9,635 nucleotides of DNA from Desulfobacterales bacterium (lineage in GTDB: Bacteria > Desulfobacterota > Desulfobulbia > Desulfobulbales > BM004), in the NCBI GenBank assembly GCA_012974315.1, contig JAAXQI010000084.1, positions 1 to 9,635 of the forward strand. Reading direction: 5' to 3'. The notes beneath the pieces are model-generated. The model was not told the DNA's origin, did no database searches, and saw only the letters and a list, made by a program, of their open reading frames with translations. How positions within the stretch are numbered: the first letter of the stretch is position 1; each line of letters starts with the position of its first letter. A program made the translations under genes and the position numbers. Of this stretch, positions 6,807-9,635 are shown in pieces.

Positions 6807-6810
6807 TCCT
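6807..6810 (-). promoter_or_regulatory. rlmB Shine-Dalgarno overlapping the gmk stop
   Basis: AGGA on the - strand shares its first two bases with the gmk stop TAG (6811-6809) and sits 5 nt before the rlmB ATG. This suits translational coupling of the two genes. Confidence 0.55.
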
Positions 6811-7417
6811 AAATATCAAGATTGAGTGGTTCTCCGGATATACCTCGCCTTTTTCTACTTCTTTCAGCAATAATAATTGATTTCAACTCATCAATTGCCT
6901 GGTCAACCCGATCATTGACAATGACATAATCATAATATTCCAGGCTTTTCATTTCATCATGAGCATTATTGAGGCGGGTTGCAATTACCGAGTCCGATTC
7001 TGTTCCCCGGTTAACCAGTCTTTTCTCAAGCTCATGCAAAGAGGGTGGTGAAATAAAGACAAAAACACCCTTATTATTTAATTTATCCATAAGCTGACGG
7101 GCACCCTGCACATCAATATCAAGAATGATATCAATGCCCTGTTCTGTTATCGCCTGAACTGTGTTACTGCAGGTACCATACAGATTGCCATGCACCTCTG
7201 CCCATTCAAGAAAAAGTCCTTGCTCCTGCATTGTTACAAAGGTGCTCTTATCAACAAAAAAATAATCAACATCCTTCTCCTCTCCTAACCTCGGAGACCG
7301 GGTGGTATGGGAGACAGAGAACACAATGTTCTTTAATTCAGCGATGACTCTCTTGAGTATGGTTGTCTTGCCGGTACCTGATGGAGCGGAGATTATAAAC
7401 AAATTGCCGTTTTTCAT
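6809..7417 (-). CDS. gmk: Guanylate kinase
   Basis: Gmk phosphorylates GMP (and dGMP) to GDP with ATP, an essential step in guanine nucleotide supply in the cytoplasm. The 202-residue length is typical. The P-loop is APSGTGKTT (11-19). The GMP-binding elements are SVSHTTRSPRLGE (S35, R40, R43), DYFFV (Y52), E71 and the HGNLYGT segment (Y80), followed by LDIDVQGARQL (99-109) and the adenine/lid region with RLVNRGTES and ATRLNNA. All key residues look intact. The start ATG 7417 has GGAAGAG 11 nt upstream, and only 5 nt separate it from the remA stop. In many bacteria rpoZ (omega) follows gmk; here rlmB does. Confidence 0.97.
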   Translation of the reverse strand: MKNGNLFIISAPSGTGKTTILKRVIAELKNIVFSVSHTTRSPRLGEEKDVDYFFVDKSTFVTMQEQGLFLEWAEVHGNLYGTCSNTVQAITEQGIDIILDIDVQGARQLMDKLNNKGVFVFISPPSLHELEKRLVNRGTESDSVIATRLNNAHDEMKSLEYYDYVIVNDRVDQAIDELKSIIIAERSRKRRGISGEPLNLDI

Positions 7418-7422
7418 AATGA

Positions 7423-7698
7423 CTACAACTCTTCCACAGGTGTACTTTGCTGGACAGATGTTGGTACAAATCGCTGCGTTATGGTTTCAGGCTGAACAGA
7501 AGAAAGAACAACATGATTGCTGTCTAATATGATGATAGAACGGGTTCTTCTTCCTTCCGTCACATCCAGGAGCCGATAATTTCGCTTTGCCTCATCCTTT
7601 AATTTCTTCATGGGTGAAGAATGAGGATTAACCACAGCTAATATCCTGCTGGCTACAATCGAATTACCAAACCCAACATTAATCATTCTTCCATCCAT
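7423..7698 (-). CDS. remA: RemA/DUF370 family regulatory protein
   Basis: This is a 91-residue protein with the RemA core: MINVGFGNSIVASRILAVV, NPHSSPMKKLKDEAK, then LLDVTEGRRTRSIIILDSNHVVLSSVQPETI. RemA of Bacillus is a DNA-binding activator of biofilm matrix and osmoprotection genes. It lacks a classical DNA-binding motif and forms ring-like oligomers; the conserved GRRTRS arginines are important for function there. The last 15 or so residues are non-conserved. ATG 7698 has AGGAG 7 nt upstream; M5 (MINVGFG) is a poorer start. The yicC-remA-gmk order is known in Firmicutes and in Deltaproteobacteria-type genomes. The role in this Gram-negative is not known, and carrying over the matrix-gene role would be speculation. 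Confidence 0.9.
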   Translation of the reverse strand: MDGRMINVGFGNSIVASRILAVVNPHSSPMKKLKDEAKRNYRLLDVTEGRRTRSIIILDSNHVVLSSVQPETITQRFVPTSVQQSTPVEEL

Positions 7699-7705
7699 AC
7701 TCTTA

Positions 7706-7710
7706 CTCCT
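7706..7710 (-). promoter_or_regulatory. remA Shine-Dalgarno overlapping the yicC stop
   Basis: AGGAG on the - strand shares its first two bases with the yicC stop TAG (7711-7709) and is 7 nt before the remA ATG. It is the same stop/ribosome-site overlap as at the gmk-rlmB junction. Confidence 0.6.
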
Positions 7711-8602
7711 ACTCTAAATTCTGTACCTGTTCCCGAATTTTCTCAAGATCGTTTTTCATGCCTACTATTAAATGAGCTGTTTCCGCATGATTGATTTTTG
7801 AGGCAATGGTATTAACTTCCCTCAAAAACTCCTGCAAAAGAAAATCGAGCCTTCTGCCAACTGGTTCATCAAGATTGAGAAAACCTTGAAACTGTTCCAC
7901 ATGACTGCGAAGCCTGACTATCTCTTCATTCACATCCGACTTGTCGACAAGGATAGCTACTTCCTGGGCTAATCGTACCGGGTCAATATCTATCCCGGAC
8001 AAAAGTTTGTCAAGACGTTCTTGCAAGACTTTCCCTCTTATTTCAATTATCAAGGGTAATGACTGCTCAATTGCATCTATCTTTTGTTGAAAAATTGATA
8101 AGCGCTCCAACAAATCATTTTGTAATAGTTCTCCCTCACGCTGCCGCATTTTCAGACACTCGTTCAAGGCGTCAATAATGGCCGCCCTAAGATCCGGCCA
8201 AAGTTCCTCTAATATTTCTGCCCCACCCTCATCATCAAGTGGTGAGACAATATCACGATACGATGCAACCATGGTTAAATCCGGTTCTCCTGAGATTGAA
8301 AGCTCCTGGGCTACTTCCCTGAGGCACCTTAAATATTCTTTTGCCAATCCAAGATCCGCCTTTAATTTTGTCGTTTCAAAACCTTCATCATTGAATGTAA
8401 TAAAAACATCAACACGCCCACGGCTATGAATCGATGAAATTTCTTTTTTTATCTTATCGTCCCATCCAATAAATTTTCGGGGCAACTTAATACTTATATC
8501 CAGGTAACGATTATTGACAGAGCGAATTTCCACTGTCCAGGATATCTCTTTACCGCTTGCTGTTCCACCTCCAAATCCGGTCATACTCACAGGTTTTCCC
8601 AT
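7709..8602 (-). CDS. yicC: YicC family endoribonuclease
   Basis: YicC-type proteins are oligomeric RNases; E. coli YicC is implicated in decay of the small RNA RyhB with PNPase. The 297-residue length is normal. The N-terminal domain has the hallmark SMTGFG (6-11), SVNNRYLD (28-35) and the helix IKKEISSIHSRGRVDV (51-66). The C-terminal DUF1732-like domain has DKSDVNEEIVRLRSHVEQF (220-238) and GRRLDFLLQEFLREVNTIASK (249-269), both strongly conserved. The middle (about 140-200) is helical and probably coiled coil. ATG 8602 is well supported by AAGGAG 5 nt upstream (8608-8613). It is the first gene of the yicC-remA-gmk-rlmB operon, directly behind a good promoter. Confidence 0.95.
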   Translation of the reverse strand: MGKPVSMTGFGGGTASGKEISWTVEIRSVNNRYLDISIKLPRKFIGWDDKIKKEISSIHSRGRVDVFITFNDEGFETTKLKADLGLAKEYLRCLREVAQELSISGEPDLTMVASYRDIVSPLDDEGGAEILEELWPDLRAAIIDALNECLKMRQREGELLQNDLLERLSIFQQKIDAIEQSLPLIIEIRGKVLQERLDKLLSGIDIDPVRLAQEVAILVDKSDVNEEIVRLRSHVEQFQGFLNLDEPVGRRLDFLLQEFLREVNTIASKINHAETAHLIVGMKNDLEKIREQVQNLE

Positions 8603-8607
8603 GATAA

Positions 8608-8613
8608 CTCCTT
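8608..8613 (-). promoter_or_regulatory. Shine-Dalgarno of yicC
   Basis: AAGGAG on the - strand lies 5 nt before ATG 8602. It is a near-consensus site and fixes the start. Confidence 0.7.
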
Positions 8614-8637
8614 CCCGTATGAATAGGTTGATGCGCT

Positions 8638-8666
8638 ATGATATACAGCCACTCAACCCATGTTAA
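8638..8666 (-). promoter_or_regulatory. Sigma-70-type promoter of the yicC-remA-gmk-rlmB operon
   Basis: Read on the - strand, TTAACA (8666-8661, 5 of 6 consensus bases) is followed by exactly 17 nt and then TATCAT (8643-8638, 5 of 6). The expected start site near 8631 gives a leader of about 30 nt to the yicC ATG. It lies in the only sizeable gap upstream of the four-gene run. Confidence 0.6.
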
Positions 8667-8692
8667 TTATTTTATGTTAAGAATAATGGATT

Positions 8693-9529
8693 TTACTGTG
8701 GCTCATTTTTTTCTAATTGAACAAGTCTTTCTGCAAAACGTTCTGCAGAAAAAACAAGTGATTCCAAATCAAGGAAATCAAGAACATTATGGTCAAATAA
8801 AACCTTGGCTTTTGCTTCTATCCCCAACTCAGTGTCTTCCTCCCAGAAAAGAAGATATTGCGGCAGCATGGGTAAAACAGGCACAATCAGAGAGGCATCC
8901 GCTGTTGAACCAAGTTCAGGCGGCCCCTCATATCCATCTATTTGTACCCCTAAATCAGTTAATAATTGAGCTGGTTTGCCTGAAAGAAGTTTGGCAATTT
9001 TTTTTTCACAATAGGTTGCCAAAGTTCTGATTTTTGAAATGGAGTTGGGCAGACTTTCCAGACCAATCCATGTACCATCGGGTTTTCTGCCACCACATGA
9101 ATGCACATAATTATAAAGAAGAATCTGGTCCCGAGGATCAACAGCTTTATCGTTGCTCAAAAGTATTTCATACTTTCCCAGCTTAACTTCCTGGCCAAGA
9201 TAACGCAGAGACAAAACATCATGATCATGCTCATTCCAACTGGCGCCAACTGAACTGGCAATAGAGCCAAAATCAATCTTGCTCACTTTCTCCTGCAGAT
9301 ATTTTACGAGTGCCCAATCCTGCTCCCCAGAAACCTGTTCATCCAAATGGTCAAGATCTTTTTTGCTGCTCAGTGGAGTCACTGCCATGCCTTGCAGATC
9401 AATATAGGGACATAGGTTAATATCAGCCCCTGCTCTTGTCACTGCTGCTGCAAAGGCAAGACATGTCGGGTGGCCACACTCACCACAGTTTGTCTTTGGA
9501 GTTCTATGGAGTATCTCCATCGGATTCAT
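8693..9529 (-). CDS. [4Fe-4S] domain plus DUF3786 protein
   Basis: This is a 278-residue protein of unknown function. The N-terminus carries a four-cysteine cluster motif TNCGECGHPTCLAF...NLCPYI (C15, C18, C23, C40; CX2CX4CX16C), the Fe-S domain type found in RnfB and in the large subunit of the corrinoid iron-sulfur protein (PF04060-like). The remainder (about 70-270) matches my memory of DUF3786, with YVHSCGGRKPDGTWIGLESLPNS, DGYEGPPELGSTADASLIVPVLP and LLFWEEDTELGIEAKAKVLFD as recognisable segments. Such proteins occur in strict anaerobes. Redox, electron-transfer or corrinoid-linked functions are possible, but nothing here decides. The start ATG 9529 has no good Shine-Dalgarno; M4 (ATG 9520) is an alternative. 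The gene is separated from yicC by 90 bp holding a promoter, so it is probably its own unit. Confidence 0.82.
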   Translation of the reverse strand: MNPMEILHRTPKTNCGECGHPTCLAFAAAVTRAGADINLCPYIDLQGMAVTPLSSKKDLDHLDEQVSGEQDWALVKYLQEKVSKIDFGSIASSVGASWNEHDHDVLSLRYLGQEVKLGKYEILLSNDKAVDPRDQILLYNYVHSCGGRKPDGTWIGLESLPNSISKIRTLATYCEKKIAKLLSGKPAQLLTDLGVQIDGYEGPPELGSTADASLIVPVLPMLPQYLLFWEEDTELGIEAKAKVLFDHNVLDFLDLESLVFSAERFAERLVQLEKNEPQ

Positions 9530-9601
9530 ACTATAAGCACCGTGTAAGTTTTGTTATTTTCAATCGATCCGGGATAAGGAGATTTATTCAATACAACTAT
9601 A

Positions 9602-9632
9602 CAGTAAATATACTGATGTTCATTAAATATAC
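9602..9632. repeat. Short inverted and direct repeats upstream of the DUF3786 gene
   Basis: CAGTA-AATA-TACTG (9602-9615) is an inverted repeat. Within and beyond it the 9-mer TAAATATAC occurs twice (9605-9613 and 9624-9632), 19 bp apart. These could be regulator sites for the DUF3786 gene or for a gene beyond the window edge. The region is very AT-rich, so chance is a real alternative. Confidence 0.3.
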
Positions 9633-9635
9633 AAC

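Noticed and set aside
6802..6870. N-terminal extension of RlmB from an ATG at 6870
   Set aside because: It would overlap the gmk coding end and adds residues not expected in the family. The ATG at 6801 has a well-placed AGGA.
8638..9030. 130-codon open frame on the + strand, antisense to the DUF3786 gene
   Set aside because: It is a mirror frame of a clear protein-coding gene, has no ribosome-binding site, overlaps the yicC promoter and shows no recognisable domain.
9576..9581. AAGGAG on the + strand resembling a ribosome-binding site
   Set aside because: No ATG, GTG or TTG follows at 4-14 nt; the next ATG is about 35 nt away.

Overview
The window looks like a chromosomal, mostly housekeeping segment of an anaerobic Gram-negative bacterium, most likely a Desulfobacterota (former Deltaproteobacteria) member close to the Desulfobulbales. 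This assignment is inference. It rests on moderately AT-rich DNA and on an unusual mix of genes: a MucR/Ros zinc-finger regulator, LolA (hence an outer membrane), a four-S1-domain protein, a RemA/DUF370 protein in a Gram-negative setting, and a DUF3786 iron-sulfur protein of a kind typical of strict anaerobes. I see no mobile element, CRISPR array, tRNA or rRNA, and no sign of recent transfer.

Left part, all on the + strand. A MucR-type regulator (21-494) is followed by a 274-bp non-coding stretch (495-768) rich in small repeats and palindromes, including a 20-bp inverted repeat at 686-705. Then comes a tight three-gene run: murI (glutamate racemase, cell wall), lolA (periplasmic lipoprotein carrier) and a cobalamin-binding-type radical SAM enzyme that resembles RiPP maturation radical SAM proteins. 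The radical SAM gene starts at TTG and has an atypical CX4CX2C cluster motif. After a 91-bp promoter-like gap, with a perfect TATAAT abutting a 15-bp palindrome, come the S1-domain RNA-binding protein (4269-5480) and a 133-residue protein of unknown function (5503-5904).

Right part, all on the - strand and convergent with the left part across a 57-bp gap (5905-5961). A compact operon is read in the order yicC, remA, gmk, rlmB. It has spacings of 5-10 nt, Shine-Dalgarno sequences overlapping the upstream stop codon at two of three junctions, and a good sigma-70-type promoter (TTAACA, 17 nt, TATCAT) at 8638-8666. Upstream of it, also on the - strand, is a separate gene for an N-terminal [4Fe-4S] domain plus DUF3786 protein (8693-9529). 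The last 106 bases are AT-rich, with a short inverted repeat and a 9-bp direct repeat.

The genes serve envelope building (murI, lolA), RNA and ribosome work (S1 protein, YicC, RlmB), nucleotide supply (gmk) and regulation (MucR-like, RemA). The least explained items are the radical SAM enzyme, the 133-residue protein and the DUF3786 protein.
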